From positions 434,001 through 498,000 of the forward strand of contig NZ_CP065383.1 of assembly GCF_015775515.1 (NCBI RefSeq): a DNA stretch of 64,000 nt, given 5' to 3'. The stretch is from Atribacter laminatus (GTDB lineage Bacteria > Atribacterota > Atribacteria > Atribacterales > Atribacteraceae). The stretch's first letter is position 1. The number at the start of each line of letters is the position of its first letter. Shown here piece by piece: positions 19,253 through 29,561 of this stretch. The translations under genes were made by a program, and so were the position numbers. The notes under the pieces are model-generated. The model was not told the DNA's origin. It saw nothing but the letters and a program-made list of their open reading frames with translations, and did not search any database.

Positions 19253-20348
19253 TGCAACTCACTTTGCAGTGTTGGGAGCCGGTCATGGTGGGCAAGCTTT
19301 GGCTGGATATCTTTCTTTAAAAGGTTTTAAGGTCAACTTATACAATCGATCTTCTGACCGATTAAATTCCTTAAGGCTGATGGGTGGTGTTCAGGTCGAA
19401 GGAGAAATACAGGGATTTGCTCCATTAAATGTTGTTACCTCTAACATCGAAGAAGCAATCAAAGACGCTGAAATAATTATGGTGGTTGTTCCGGCAACTG
19501 GTCAGCGCTTCATGGCAGAAAATCTCGTTCCCTTTCTCAAAGATGGTCAAATCATTGTTTTAAACCCCGGCCGAACTGGTGGTGCTTTGGAGTTCAGGCA
19601 AATATTTAAAGAGCGAAATGTAACCGTAGAGGTGATCATCTCCGAAGCTCAAACCTTTCTTTTTGCCAGTCGGATCAGCGGTCCAGCCCAAGTAAAAATC
19701 TTCCGAATTAAAAATAGTATTCCTGTGGCAGCTATTCCAGCTTATAAAACTGTTGAGGTAGTAACGGCGCTTCGCAAAGCGCTTCCCCAGTTTGTTCCTG
19801 AGGATAACGTCCTCAAAACCAGTTTTAATAATATTGGAGCGATTTTCCACCCCACTTTAACCATTCTCAACGCTGCTCGCATTGAGAACACCCATGGTGA
19901 ATTTGATTATTATATCGATGGGATCACCCCATCAGTTGCTTTAATTCTTGAAGCAGTTGACAGTGAACGAGTTAAGGTAGCCGAAGCTTTAGGAATCCGA
20001 GCTATCACCGCACGAGAATGGCTCTATTCCGCTTATGATGCCTATGGGAGAAATCTCTACGAGGCAATTCAAAACAATCCTGGTTACCGTGGAATCCGAG
20101 CTCCCTACACCATTTTTACTCGTTATATTACCGAGGATGTCCCAATGAGCCTGGTTCCCATTTCATCTTTTGGGAAAATGTTACAAATCCCAACTCCAAC
20201 CATAGATTGCATGATCCAGTTGGCTAACATTCTTCACAATAAGGATTACTTTGTAGAAGGAAGGACAGTAGAAAAGCTGGGATTAGCAGGGCTTAGCGTA
20301 AAAGAAATTCGAGAAATGGTCGTGGTAGAAGCGAACTCAAGTTCATAA
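19239..20348 (+). CDS. NAD(P)-dependent octopine/nopaline (opine) dehydrogenase family protein
   Basis: The 369-residue enzyme has an N-terminal Rossmann motif (GAGHGGQALAGYLSLKG, residues 13-29). Its C-terminal opine-dehydrogenase domain has FNNIGAIFHPTLTILNAARIE, with the catalytic-type His, and YYIDGITPSVALILEAVDSER. Opine dehydrogenases reductively join the amino group of an amino acid to a 2-oxo acid, or run in reverse. It starts inside the ATP-grasp gene and is followed 14 bases later by the B12-type enzyme. The actual substrates are unknown. Confidence 0.8.
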   Translation: MSVIDATHFAVLGAGHGGQALAGYLSLKGFKVNLYNRSSDRLNSLRLMGGVQVEGEIQGFAPLNVVTSNIEEAIKDAEIIMVVVPATGQRFMAENLVPFLKDGQIIVLNPGRTGGALEFRQIFKERNVTVEVIISEAQTFLFASRISGPAQVKIFRIKNSIPVAAIPAYKTVEVVTALRKALPQFVPEDNVLKTSFNNIGAIFHPTLTILNAARIENTHGEFDYYIDGITPSVALILEAVDSERVKVAEALGIRAITAREWLYSAYDAYGRNLYEAIQNNPGYRGIRAPYTIFTRYITEDVPMSLVPISSFGKMLQIPTPTIDCMIQLANILHNKDYFVEGRTVEKLGLAGLSVKEIREMVVVEANSSS

Positions 20349-20362
20349 TTGGAGGTTTTGAC

Positions 20363-22003
20363 ATGGTTGAGAAAAAAATCATAATTGGTGCAACCCTGGG
20401 AAATTGTGTTCATGTCGCCGGAATTTATCGGTTTCTCAGTTTGGCCGAAGAATACCAATACACATCCTATTTTTTGGGACCAGCAATTCCAGTCAACCAG
20501 TTAATTCAATGTATTAAAGAAAAAAAGCCCCAACGTGTTATCGTTGGTTATCGTTTAAGTGAAGATTCAGCTCAAATTCTCTTCACCGAATTACGCCGTC
20601 AATTAGAAGAAAATCATCTTCTTGACCAGAGTACTTATATTCTTAGCTGTACACCGGCTTTACAACCAATCGCTCAGAGTGTCGGTGTTTTTCAATATAT
20701 TTTCAGCGGAAAAGAGAGTTTTGATGAAATTCTTGAAAGCATTCACCAAGTTACCCAAGATATCCCTCCCGATAAAAAATATGCCTCTACTCTTCCTGAA
20801 AGAATTCTTGCCAAAAAACCTTTCCCTCTCCTTCGACATCATTTTGGAAGACCAAGTCTTGAAGAAACTATCAAAGGCATTGTTCAAATCAGCCAATCAA
20901 AAACCATCGATGTCATTTCTTTGGGACCTGATCAAAATGCTCAAGAGTTCTTTTTTGAACCTGAAAAGATGAAAGTGGATGAAAGTGGAGCTGGTGGAGT
21001 CCCGGTTAGAAGTCGTGAGGACCTGGAAAGAATCTATACTGCTTCTCGGGATGGCAACTACCCTCTGCTGCGTTGCTATAGTGGGACCAACCATCTGGAA
21101 GACTGGGCCCAATTGTTATTTGAGGCGATTCATATCGCTTGGGGTGCAGTCCCTTTAACCTGGTACAGCCGACTGGATGGCCGATCTCAACGTTCAATAA
21201 AAGCTGCTATTACTGAAAATCAAAAAGCCATGCAAAGATATGCAGCCCTTGGCGTTCCTCTGGAAGTCAACGAATCTCATCAATGGAGCCTGCGAGATGC
21301 GCCTGATAGCGTCGCCTGTGCTTCTTTTTACTTAGCAGCTTATAATGCCAAAAAAGCCGGTGCAAAACATTACGTTGCTCAATATATGCTCAATAACCCC
21401 AATGGAATCTCTCCACGAGCTGATTTAGCAAAAATGCTTGCCAAAAAAGAATTAATTGCACCCCTTCGAGATAAAGATTTTATCATTTATACCCAAACCC
21501 GGGGTGGGTTGGCTCATTTTTCCACCAATATGAACATTGCAAAAGGACAATTAGGAGCATCTACGGCATTAGGTTTGGCGCTCAAACCGGACATTATTCA
21601 TGTAGTTGGTTACAGCGAAGCCGATCATCTTATCTATCCCAATGAGCTTATTGAAAGTGCCGAGCTTGTTCAGGGTGTCATCAAGGACTTGCTTTTTGAT
21701 TTTCCCGATTGGGAAAAGGATCAAGTGATTCAAACAGAAAAAGAACGTTTGGTTTATGAAGCGAGAATCCTTCTTGAGGCTATAAAAAATATTCACCAAC
21801 ATGGAGATGGAGATGATCCCTGGGCTTCTCCTGCTACTCTTGCCCGTGCCATCCAAAAAGGTATTTTGGATGCACCCCATCTTTTAGGAAATCCTGAAGC
21901 TTACGGCCAAGTCCGGACTCGAATTATTAAAGGTGTTTTAAGAGTAGTCGATAAAAATGGGGAAATTATCGAAGAAAAAGATCGCTTAAAAAACTTTCTT
22001 TAG
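20363..22003 (+). CDS. B12-binding domain fused to a glutamate-mutase-E-like barrel
   Basis: The 546-residue protein starts like a cobalamin-binding domain (KIIIGATLGNCVHVAG). His17 sits at the axial-ligand position and Gly20 three residues on, but the usual Asp of DxHxxG is Cys15. The next strands (QRVIVGYRLSED) continue the Rossmann-like fold to about residue 140. From about residue 185 the protein resembles the TIM-barrel catalytic subunit of glutamate mutase: RCYSGTNHLEDWAQLLFEA, the WGAVPLTWYS glycine/serine strand and RSIKAAITENQKAMQRYAALG. In glutamate mutase these are two separate subunits. A radical carbon-skeleton or amino mutase is the best guess; a catalytically altered member is possible. 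Start ATG after TTGGAGG. Confidence 0.7.
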   Translation: MVEKKIIIGATLGNCVHVAGIYRFLSLAEEYQYTSYFLGPAIPVNQLIQCIKEKKPQRVIVGYRLSEDSAQILFTELRRQLEENHLLDQSTYILSCTPALQPIAQSVGVFQYIFSGKESFDEILESIHQVTQDIPPDKKYASTLPERILAKKPFPLLRHHFGRPSLEETIKGIVQISQSKTIDVISLGPDQNAQEFFFEPEKMKVDESGAGGVPVRSREDLERIYTASRDGNYPLLRCYSGTNHLEDWAQLLFEAIHIAWGAVPLTWYSRLDGRSQRSIKAAITENQKAMQRYAALGVPLEVNESHQWSLRDAPDSVACASFYLAAYNAKKAGAKHYVAQYMLNNPNGISPRADLAKMLAKKELIAPLRDKDFIIYTQTRGGLAHFSTNMNIAKGQLGASTALGLALKPDIIHVVGYSEADHLIYPNELIESAELVQGVIKDLLFDFPDWEKDQVIQTEKERLVYEARILLEAIKNIHQHGDGDDPWASPATLARAIQKGILDAPHLLGNPEAYGQVRTRIIKGVLRVVDKNGEIIEEKDRLKNFL

Positions 22004-22023
22004 TTAATGCATTATAAAGGAAA

Positions 22024-22055
22024 AGAGGGAAGCCAGTTTTCGTTGGCTTCCCTCT
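22024..22055 (-). terminator. Convergent hairpin terminator
   Basis: AGAGGGAAGCCA pairs with TGGCTTCCCTCT across eight bases. On the minus strand it is followed by TTTTCCTTT, suiting the S1-domain gene that ends at 22082. On the plus strand the T-run is poor. Confidence 0.65.
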
Positions 22056-22081
22056 CATGAACCAATACTATACATTAAAAA

Positions 22082-22447
22082 TCAGTGGAATTTACGTTTA
22101 TTTTCCTGGTGTTTTTTGAGATCAGTAAGCCTGTCCTGGCTTTGTTTAAGAAATTTGTTCAACTTTTGCTCAAACATAGCTTTACTTTTCTCTAATTTCT
22201 CTAAATACTCTTCATCCTCATTCAGTCGTTTTATCGACAGGTCAATTTTACCATCATCAGAAATGTGAATAACCTTGGCTTTTACTTTATCATCCACCTT
22301 AAGAAAATCATTCACATCCTTAACAAATTGGTTTGAAATCTCCGAAATATGGATGAGTCCTTTTTTCCCATCCTCTAATTCAATAAACGCTCCGAATTTA
22401 GTGATGCCAACAACCGAACCTTCAACAATATCATTCACCTCAATCAT
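22082..22447 (-). CDS. yabR: S1 RNA-binding domain protein (YabR/CvfD type)
   Basis: This is a single S1 domain (VNDIVEGSVVGITKFGAFIELEDGKKGLIHISE through DGKIDLSIKRL) with a charged, probably helical tail of about 50 residues. YabR-like proteins bind RNA and associate with ribosomes. It sits downstream of divIC exactly as yabR does in Bacillus, with a repeat island inserted between. An ATG ten codons upstream (22477) is possible, but the family starts at MIEV (22447). AAAGGAGG is 15 bases before it, longer than usual, so the start is uncertain. Confidence 0.8.
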   Translation of the reverse strand: MIEVNDIVEGSVVGITKFGAFIELEDGKKGLIHISEISNQFVKDVNDFLKVDDKVKAKVIHISDDGKIDLSIKRLNEDEEYLEKLEKSKAMFEQKLNKFLKQSQDRLTDLKKHQENKRKFH

Positions 22448-22477
22448 GGGGTGACTCGTTATCCTCCTTTGTATCAT

Positions 22478-23115
22478 TTTTCCTAATTTTTATCATGATA
22501 ATAAAGTATTGAATAAAAATTGACGTCAACCTGAGCCCTTTTTTTCGAGGGCGTGAGGATCTCATCTTTTCAGTTTTTTATATTATCCTTTAATTCTTTT
22601 TTCATTCTCCCCCTCGCCCCCTCGGCCTTTAAGGGCGTGAGTATCTCATCTGACACCGCAGGCGTCATCCTGAGCGGTGCTTTCCCGCGTGAGGATCTCA
22701 TCCTTTAATTTTTTTTTATTTCCAAATTATTTTTAAGGATGAAATCTTTAGGTCTTTAGGAAAAGAAACACCGGATTGTCGTTTTTATCATCAACTGCTG
22801 CTTCTTTTATCCGGCTCACGGTTCACTCCTCACCAATCACTGATTCTAATAAATGAGATTGCCACGTCACTCCGTTCCTCGCAATGACGGAGCAGGTGGA
22901 TTAGATTGCCACGTCGTTTAACCAAAGAACGGTTAGGCTCCTCGCAATGACAGATTTATGTAACTATTTTCATCCTCATCTGGTACTGTTATACAGCATG
23001 AAGGTCTATCCTAAAAACCAGTACCTCAAACTTCTCTCAATACTGTATAAAAGTAAATTTTAAAGAATGTTTAAAATCTTTCAATGGAAAAGCGAAATCA
23101 TTATACAAATGAGTG
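22478..23115. repeat. Intergenic repeat island 2
   Basis: No gene is visible. Units in order: a hairpin with inner GCCCT/AGGGC (22535-22552), a unit with outer ATCCT/AGGAT (22667/22692) and inner GCGG/CCGC, and a longer 135-base repeat (22733-22870) shared with 55085-55225. Two ATTGC/GCAAT units follow (22858/22881 and 22905/22944), the second with inner TTAACC/GGTTAG. Last is a reverse GATAGACC...TGAAAATA unit (22970-23015). It splits yabR from divIC. Confidence 0.75.
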
Positions 23116-23125
23116 AAGGAGAGTG

Positions 23126-23467
23126 TCAAGGATTTTCTGAAGGAACAACTTTAATCAATACCTCACCCGGTTTGGCAAGGTTTAATTTTTCCCTGGCTAA
23201 TTTTTCAATGTACCAATCTTGATTTAAATTTTGCTTTTCATCTTTTAAAAGTTCGATATCATTATAGAGCCTTTTTTCTTCTTGGGAGAGATAGGTTTCC
23301 TCTGCCAGCAAATTATAGTAATTTATCAATTTCCCGGCAAAACCAAAACACCAAGATAAAAGAACTAAAGCAAAAATAATTGAAAAAAGCATCTTCCTCC
23401 AATTAAACGCAAGTTTATGGGAAACATCAGGTTCGGTTTTTCCGTCGTAATAATAGGAAGATACCAT
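23126..23467 (-). CDS. divIC: FtsB/DivIC-type septum formation protein
   Basis: The 113-residue bitopic protein has a short cytoplasmic N-terminus, one transmembrane helix (MLFSIIFALVLLSWCFGFA, residues 26-45) and a leucine-zipper-like coiled coil (EETYLSQEEKRLYNDIELLKDEKQNL). It ends with the conserved WYIEKLAREKLNLAKPGEVL motif. It acts in the FtsL-FtsB-FtsQ/DivIC divisome complex. In Bacillus it lies between yabQ and yabR; here eno lies upstream and yabR downstream. Confidence 0.9.
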   Translation of the reverse strand: MVSSYYYDGKTEPDVSHKLAFNWRKMLFSIIFALVLLSWCFGFAGKLINYYNLLAEETYLSQEEKRLYNDIELLKDEKQNLNQDWYIEKLAREKLNLAKPGEVLIKVVPSENP

Positions 23468-23500
23468 CTTCTCAATCCACCAAAACCTTAATGAATTTCT

Positions 23501-23547
23501 TCCCCAAGGATTTTATCCTAATTATTTTGCGGCAAAATCCTTAGGGA
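23501..23547 (-). terminator. Possible weak terminator between eno and divIC
   Basis: CCCAAGGATTTT can pair with AAAATCCTTAGGG across about 20 bases. The T-run after it on the minus strand is absent. It may be an attenuating or processing hairpin, and read-through to divIC is likely. Confidence 0.35.
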
Positions 23548-23562
23548 AGGTTATTTTTTAAA

Positions 23563-24873
<1,311 letters not shown>

Positions 24874-24964
24874 TCAACTTAAAATCAATGAACTTAACCA
24901 TTGCAATAGTTTCCCTAAAAACTACAGTATGGTTTAAAAAATGCCTCCCACACCGATAGCTGTC

Positions 24965-25222
24965 TTACTCCGCTTCCAGTTTTTTTTGTTCAATTACATC
25001 AAAAAAGTCATCAGAATATTGATTGTTAACCGGTATTTGTAAAACCTTTACCCGAAGCATCATAACCGGAGAAACAATCTTAATCTCATCTCCAACTTTA
25101 ACCATTGATGATGGCTTGGCTATATGACTATTTAAATAAACCCGGTTATTTTTACAAGCAATTTGAGCTTGAGTTCGTCTTTTAATTAACTTGGTAACTT
25201 TTAAATATTTATCCAGTCTCAT
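24965..25222 (-). CDS. rqcP: S4-domain RNA-binding protein (RqcP/YabO type)
   Basis: The 85-residue protein is one S4 domain (MRLDKYLKVTKLIKRRTQAQIACKN, GDEIKIV). In Bacillus the orthologous YabO/RqcP helps RqcH add alanine tails on stalled 50S subunits. The frame opens 20 codons earlier, but ATG 25222 is the family start and lies just inside the end of the upstream gene. It is downstream of mazG, as in Bacillus, with one extra gene between. Confidence 0.85.
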   Translation of the reverse strand: MRLDKYLKVTKLIKRRTQAQIACKNNRVYLNSHIAKPSSMVKVGDEIKIVSPVMMLRVKVLQIPVNNQYSDDFFDVIEQKKLEAE

Positions 25223-25658
25223 CAGTTTCCCAGGGGAGAATCGATTCTTCTGGTAACTCTGGAAAACACGAGTATTCCACACCTTTACCCAAAACCACTA
25301 ATTTAACCAATGATAATACTTGTTTGGTTTTTAAAAAATTTTCCAGTTGGAAAACCACTTGTTCATTGGGAAAATGATCAACAACCACCAATACTCTTTT
25401 GTCTCTTAACTCCCCACAATTGTCCCAATTCACTTTTAAATGGTCATTCTGATATTGGATGGAAAGAGTCCTGATATCTCTTGGAAAAAAACTATTCAAT
25501 ATGCCACACACGATTAAACCGGCTGAATTGACTGCCAAGTAAATATCGGGATTCCATCCTTTTACTAACGGTAATAATACTTTGATTCGATTAAATAAAT
25601 CTCCAAAATCTATTTGTTGTTTTGGATAAGTTTGATTTCTTGTTTCGCCTTGTTCCAT
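25209..25658 (-). CDS. Phosphoribosyltransferase-like protein of unknown function
   Basis: The 149-residue protein has the alternation of strands seen in type I phosphoribosyltransferases: DIYLAVNSAGLIVCGILNSFFP, then RVLVVVDHFPNEQVVFQL, which occupies the place of the PRPP loop (normally VDDxxxTG). The second acidic residue and the TG are missing, so PRPP binding is doubtful. It overlaps mazG by 49 bases upstream and rqcP by 14 downstream, so it is tightly coupled to both. I cannot assign a function. Confidence 0.6.
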   Translation of the reverse strand: MEQGETRNQTYPKQQIDFGDLFNRIKVLLPLVKGWNPDIYLAVNSAGLIVCGILNSFFPRDIRTLSIQYQNDHLKVNWDNCGELRDKRVLVVVDHFPNEQVVFQLENFLKTKQVLSLVKLVVLGKGVEYSCFPELPEESILPWETDETG

Positions 25659-26422
25659 AACTCATCCATCTCCTCTAATGAGAGGTTTTCAATTTTCTTT
25701 CCCTGTTTTTTTATTTCGTTCTCCATATATCGAAAGCGTTGTGTAAAACGTTGGGAAGCTTTTTGAAGAGCATCCTCCGGTTGCAGGTGAAAATGCCGAG
25801 AGAGATTGACTAACGCAAAAACCAAATCCCCCCATTCTTCCTCGATTGATTCTTGATCATGGCTTTTCCAGGCTTCTTCCAGTTCATTCTGTTCCTCAAT
25901 AACTTTTCTCCAAACCTCGTTGGCATTTGGCCAATCGAATCCTACCCGAGCAACCCGGCTTTGAATGACTTGAGCTCGAAGTAAAGCCGGTAAACTTGGA
26001 GGTATAGATGAAAGCATGCTCTCTCTTTCCTTCTCGCCTTCTTTAATGGTTTCCCAATTTAATAAAACTTCATCCACATTTTGAACCTGGATATCTCCAA
26101 ATACATGAGGATGTCTTTTCTTCATTTTAAAGATGAGCTGTTTTAAAACGTCAACAACAGTAAAAGAATTTTGTTCTGCTCCAATTTGCGCTTGAAAAAC
26201 AATATGAAGCAACATGTCCCCTAATTCTTCTCTTATATCGGCTTCGTTCTTTCGATCAATGGCATCAAAAGCTTCATACATTTCTTCAAGCATAAGTGGC
26301 TTTAAACTTTCTCGAGTTTGTTCTCGATCCCAAGGACAACCATTTTTGCTCCGGAGGATCGTTACCAATTCAATTAACTCTCCAAAATATTTTTTGGCTT
26401 CTGAATCAATCATTTTATCCAT
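25610..26422 (-). CDS. mazG: Nucleoside triphosphate pyrophosphohydrolase MazG
   Basis: The 270-residue protein carries two MazG repeats. The first opens LRSKNGCPWDREQTRESLKPLMLEEMYEAFDAID with the EExxE plus downstream ExxD metal-binding pattern (REELGDMLLHIVFQA). The second has NELEEAWKSHDQESIEEEWGDLVFALVNLSRH. It hydrolyses dNTPs and non-canonical NTPs to monophosphates. It lies between mfd and the yabO-like gene, as in Bacillus (yabN, which there has an extra methylase domain that is absent here). Confidence 0.92.
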   Translation of the reverse strand: MDKMIDSEAKKYFGELIELVTILRSKNGCPWDREQTRESLKPLMLEEMYEAFDAIDRKNEADIREELGDMLLHIVFQAQIGAEQNSFTVVDVLKQLIFKMKKRHPHVFGDIQVQNVDEVLLNWETIKEGEKERESMLSSIPPSLPALLRAQVIQSRVARVGFDWPNANEVWRKVIEEQNELEEAWKSHDQESIEEEWGDLVFALVNLSRHFHLQPEDALQKASQRFTQRFRYMENEIKKQGKKIENLSLEEMDELWNKAKQEIKLIQNNK

Positions 26423-26474
26423 TAAAGAAAGATCTCCATTATTCTCAATTAACAGGTTATTTATAAAATCTTTT

Positions 26475-29400
26475 TTACCCTTTTCCTACCAACGGATCAA
26501 ACAGACGTAACAATGTATTTAAATTTTGAAATGGTATCCTTAAAGTTTGCTTACCATGGTAATTTACCAACATACCTTTTACACCATGGTTTCGGAATTT
26601 TTCATTGAAGCTGACCAGCACCTCAATTGGAGCACCGATATAAATTTCCCCATTTTTTTCTTCAATTGTATCAACCAGTGCTATTTTACCATAATAACGC
26701 AGGGTTGTAATTTTTAATAGAGTTTCAACTTCCCTTGGCAAGCGTCCATACCGATCTTCTATCTCAGCCCTCAGATCTTCAACATCATTCATTTTTTGAG
26801 CTTGTAACAAACGTTGATAATAGCTAAAACGCTCGTTTTCTTGCTTCATATACCAGTTTGGGAAAAAAGCATTTTCTTGCAAAATTATGGTGGTTTGGGG
26901 ATTCGTTTCAGTATTTTCTCCCTTCAGTCGGGAAATTTCTTCTTGTAACATTCGAGTATAAAGAGAAAAACCAATCTCCTGGATAAATCCATGCTGAGCT
27001 TGGCCCAAAATATTTCCCGCTCCTCGGATTTCCATATCGCGAAGGGCTAATTTATAACCCGTCCCCAATCCCTCGAATTCCAACAAAGCATCCAAACGCT
27101 CCTGAGCTTCATGGGTTAGTCTTCTTGGATAAAATAAATAGGCATAAGCCTCTCGATCAAACCGTCCTATTCGACCACGCAACTGATAGAGTTGAGATAA
27201 TCCAAAAAGAGTTGCCGGATCTACAATCAAAGTATTGGCATTCGGAACATCTAATCCAATCTCGATAATTGTTGTACAAAGTAAAATATCAATCTCAGCA
27301 TTATAAAACTTCTCCATTACCTTTTCTAGGTCAGGCCCGGAGAGTCGTCCATGAGCAGTTCCAATTTGACAATCAGGAAAGAGCATCGCTAACTCTTCAT
27401 AAATTTTCATTAAGTTTTTAATTCTAGGGCTCACATAAAATACTTGGCCTTTTCTATCGAGCTCATATTGGATCGCTTCCTTTATCATTTTTTGACTACG
27501 AGGTGCAACCACCGTATGAACCGGCTTACGTCCTTCAGGAGGCGTTTCGATAACGCTGATATCCCGGATACCAGTAAGGGATAGATATAAGGTTCGAGGA
27601 ATAGGAGTAGCGGTTAAAGTGAGGACATCCACAGTTGATTTCATTTTTTTAAGCCGTTCTTTATGCATAACCCCAAACCGCTGTTCTTCATCGATGATAA
27701 CTAAACCGAGGTCATGAAATTGAATATCTTTTTGAATGAGCCGATGAGTACCGATTAAGATATCTATTTGATTATTTTTAACTCGTTCAACAATTTGCTT
27801 TTGTTCTTGGGTTGACTTAAAGCGGTTGATGACCGCAATTCGAACCGGAAACCTTTTCAAACGCTCTTTAAAGGTAAGGTAATGCTGCTCGGATAAAATG
27901 GTTGTTGGCGCCAACAAAGCAACTTGTTTCCCATCCATAACTGCTTTAAAAGCTGCTCTTATGGCAATTTCAGTCTTCCCGTAGCCCACATCACCACAGA
28001 TGAGTCGATCCATTGGTCGTGTAGACTCCATGTCACGTTCCACATCAACAATTGCCTGTTTTTGGTCAGGTGTTTCGATATAGGGAAAAGAAAGCTCTAG
28101 CTGTTTATGCCAGGTAGAATTCAGAGAAAAAGCGTGTCCTTGATCCAAGTTGCGACGAGCATATATCTCCAGCAATTCCCGAGCGGTTTCCTGTATTGAT
28201 TGGGCAACTCTCTGTTTTGCCTTTCCCCATTCATCTTTACCCAATCGGGATATCTTCGGTTTTATATCTCCGCTCCCAATATACTTTTGGACCAAGGAAG
28301 CGCTCTCAACTGGAACATAGAGGATATCACCGGCAGCATATTCAATGACTAAATAAACCCGGTGTACTCCTTCCAAAACCATTTCTTGGATTCCCTTAAA
28401 AATTCCGATTCCTTGTTCTTCATGAACAATATAATCACCCGGTTGAAGCGAACTCACCATTTCTTCTTCAATTGGCGATTCTGCTCTTTTTTTACTCGGT
28501 CTGGTAAAATCTTTTCCAAAAATTTCCTGAGTTGTGAAAACGGTAAAACCCAATTCGGGAAGGATAAATCCTTCTGCCGGAAAACCCTTTAAAAGAAAAA
28601 TTTGGCCTGGACTCTTAACATCTCTGCCATAGGGGATCTTTTCCTCATCTAAGATCGCTGCAAATAATTCGATCTTCTCAGACGGGAAAATTAAATAAGT
28701 CTTTCCCCATTGGTTTTCCTTTAATTCATTGACCAATTTTGGTATTTCTCCAAAAAAAGTCGGCGGTCGAGAAGCTGATATAACCATCTCAGGAAGATTT
28801 TCCCTGGATACAATTCCGGTAATCACCTGAGGAATATGCGATAAATGAGTGTTTTCTATAAATACATCGTCCCAAAAAATAAGACTGGCTTGTTCCATTA
28901 TAAGCTTAATTAAGGGTATGGTTTTAAATTCTCCATCACTGGGAATTACTAAGGCGTGTTCCAAATCACGGTCGGTCCTCTGGGTATCGGATTGAAAATT
29001 TTTCATTTTTTCTATGATGTTTTCCCACCAGTAAGTTCTGATTGGTTCAATCCCGTCAGGGGGATAAACGTCAACGACTTCACCACGAATCGCAATATCA
29101 CCCTTCTCTCTGACAAAATCCTTTCTTTCATATCCCATCCGATAGAATTGATCAATCAATTGATCGCGCTGATATTTCTTCCCTTTCTCCAATAATACTG
29201 ACAGGCTCATAAAATTTTCCAACTCAACGACTTCTTGATCGAGTTCATTGACATTTAAGACAATAACTAAATTCTTTTTTTCACGAAGAGTTTTTTGAAG
29301 AACAATTCCTGAATATTTCTCCTCAAAACCAACACCAATTGCTACCATCTCATCCTGATTAAAAAAAGAAAGACCTTCAATTTGCCGAAAGACCTTTCTT

Positions 29401-29561
29401 TTTATTTCTTCGCTAGCAGTCATATAAAAAATTGGAGAATAATTGGTTCCGGATAAAATTTGGGCAATAAAAGGTCGAACCGGTTGAATTGTTGAAAGCG
29501 AACACCGGTTTGCAGATCGGATTTGTTGGATAATTTTTTGAAGAAATTGAGAAATGTTCAT
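26475..29561 (-). CDS. mfd: Transcription-repair coupling factor Mfd
   Basis: The 1028-residue protein is shorter than the usual 1150 or so, mainly in the N-terminal UvrB-homology region. In order: the UvrB-like D1/D2, the RNA-polymerase-interacting domain (PGDYIVHEEQGIGIFKGI, about residue 375), the RecG-like translocase with Walker A GDVGYGKTE and DEEQ box, TATPIPRTLYLSL, the helicase C-terminal QLRGRIGR, and a TRCF C-terminal domain. It removes stalled polymerase and recruits UvrA. The ATG overlaps the upstream membrane gene by four bases. Confidence 0.95.
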   Translation of the reverse strand: MNISQFLQKIIQQIRSANRCSLSTIQPVRPFIAQILSGTNYSPIFYMTASEEIKRKVFRQIEGLSFFNQDEMVAIGVGFEEKYSGIVLQKTLREKKNLVIVLNVNELDQEVVELENFMSLSVLLEKGKKYQRDQLIDQFYRMGYERKDFVREKGDIAIRGEVVDVYPPDGIEPIRTYWWENIIEKMKNFQSDTQRTDRDLEHALVIPSDGEFKTIPLIKLIMEQASLIFWDDVFIENTHLSHIPQVITGIVSRENLPEMVISASRPPTFFGEIPKLVNELKENQWGKTYLIFPSEKIELFAAILDEEKIPYGRDVKSPGQIFLLKGFPAEGFILPELGFTVFTTQEIFGKDFTRPSKKRAESPIEEEMVSSLQPGDYIVHEEQGIGIFKGIQEMVLEGVHRVYLVIEYAAGDILYVPVESASLVQKYIGSGDIKPKISRLGKDEWGKAKQRVAQSIQETARELLEIYARRNLDQGHAFSLNSTWHKQLELSFPYIETPDQKQAIVDVERDMESTRPMDRLICGDVGYGKTEIAIRAAFKAVMDGKQVALLAPTTILSEQHYLTFKERLKRFPVRIAVINRFKSTQEQKQIVERVKNNQIDILIGTHRLIQKDIQFHDLGLVIIDEEQRFGVMHKERLKKMKSTVDVLTLTATPIPRTLYLSLTGIRDISVIETPPEGRKPVHTVVAPRSQKMIKEAIQYELDRKGQVFYVSPRIKNLMKIYEELAMLFPDCQIGTAHGRLSGPDLEKVMEKFYNAEIDILLCTTIIEIGLDVPNANTLIVDPATLFGLSQLYQLRGRIGRFDREAYAYLFYPRRLTHEAQERLDALLEFEGLGTGYKLALRDMEIRGAGNILGQAQHGFIQEIGFSLYTRMLQEEISRLKGENTETNPQTTIILQENAFFPNWYMKQENERFSYYQRLLQAQKMNDVEDLRAEIEDRYGRLPREVETLLKITTLRYYGKIALVDTIEEKNGEIYIGAPIEVLVSFNEKFRNHGVKGMLVNYHGKQTLRIPFQNLNTLLRLFDPLVGKG

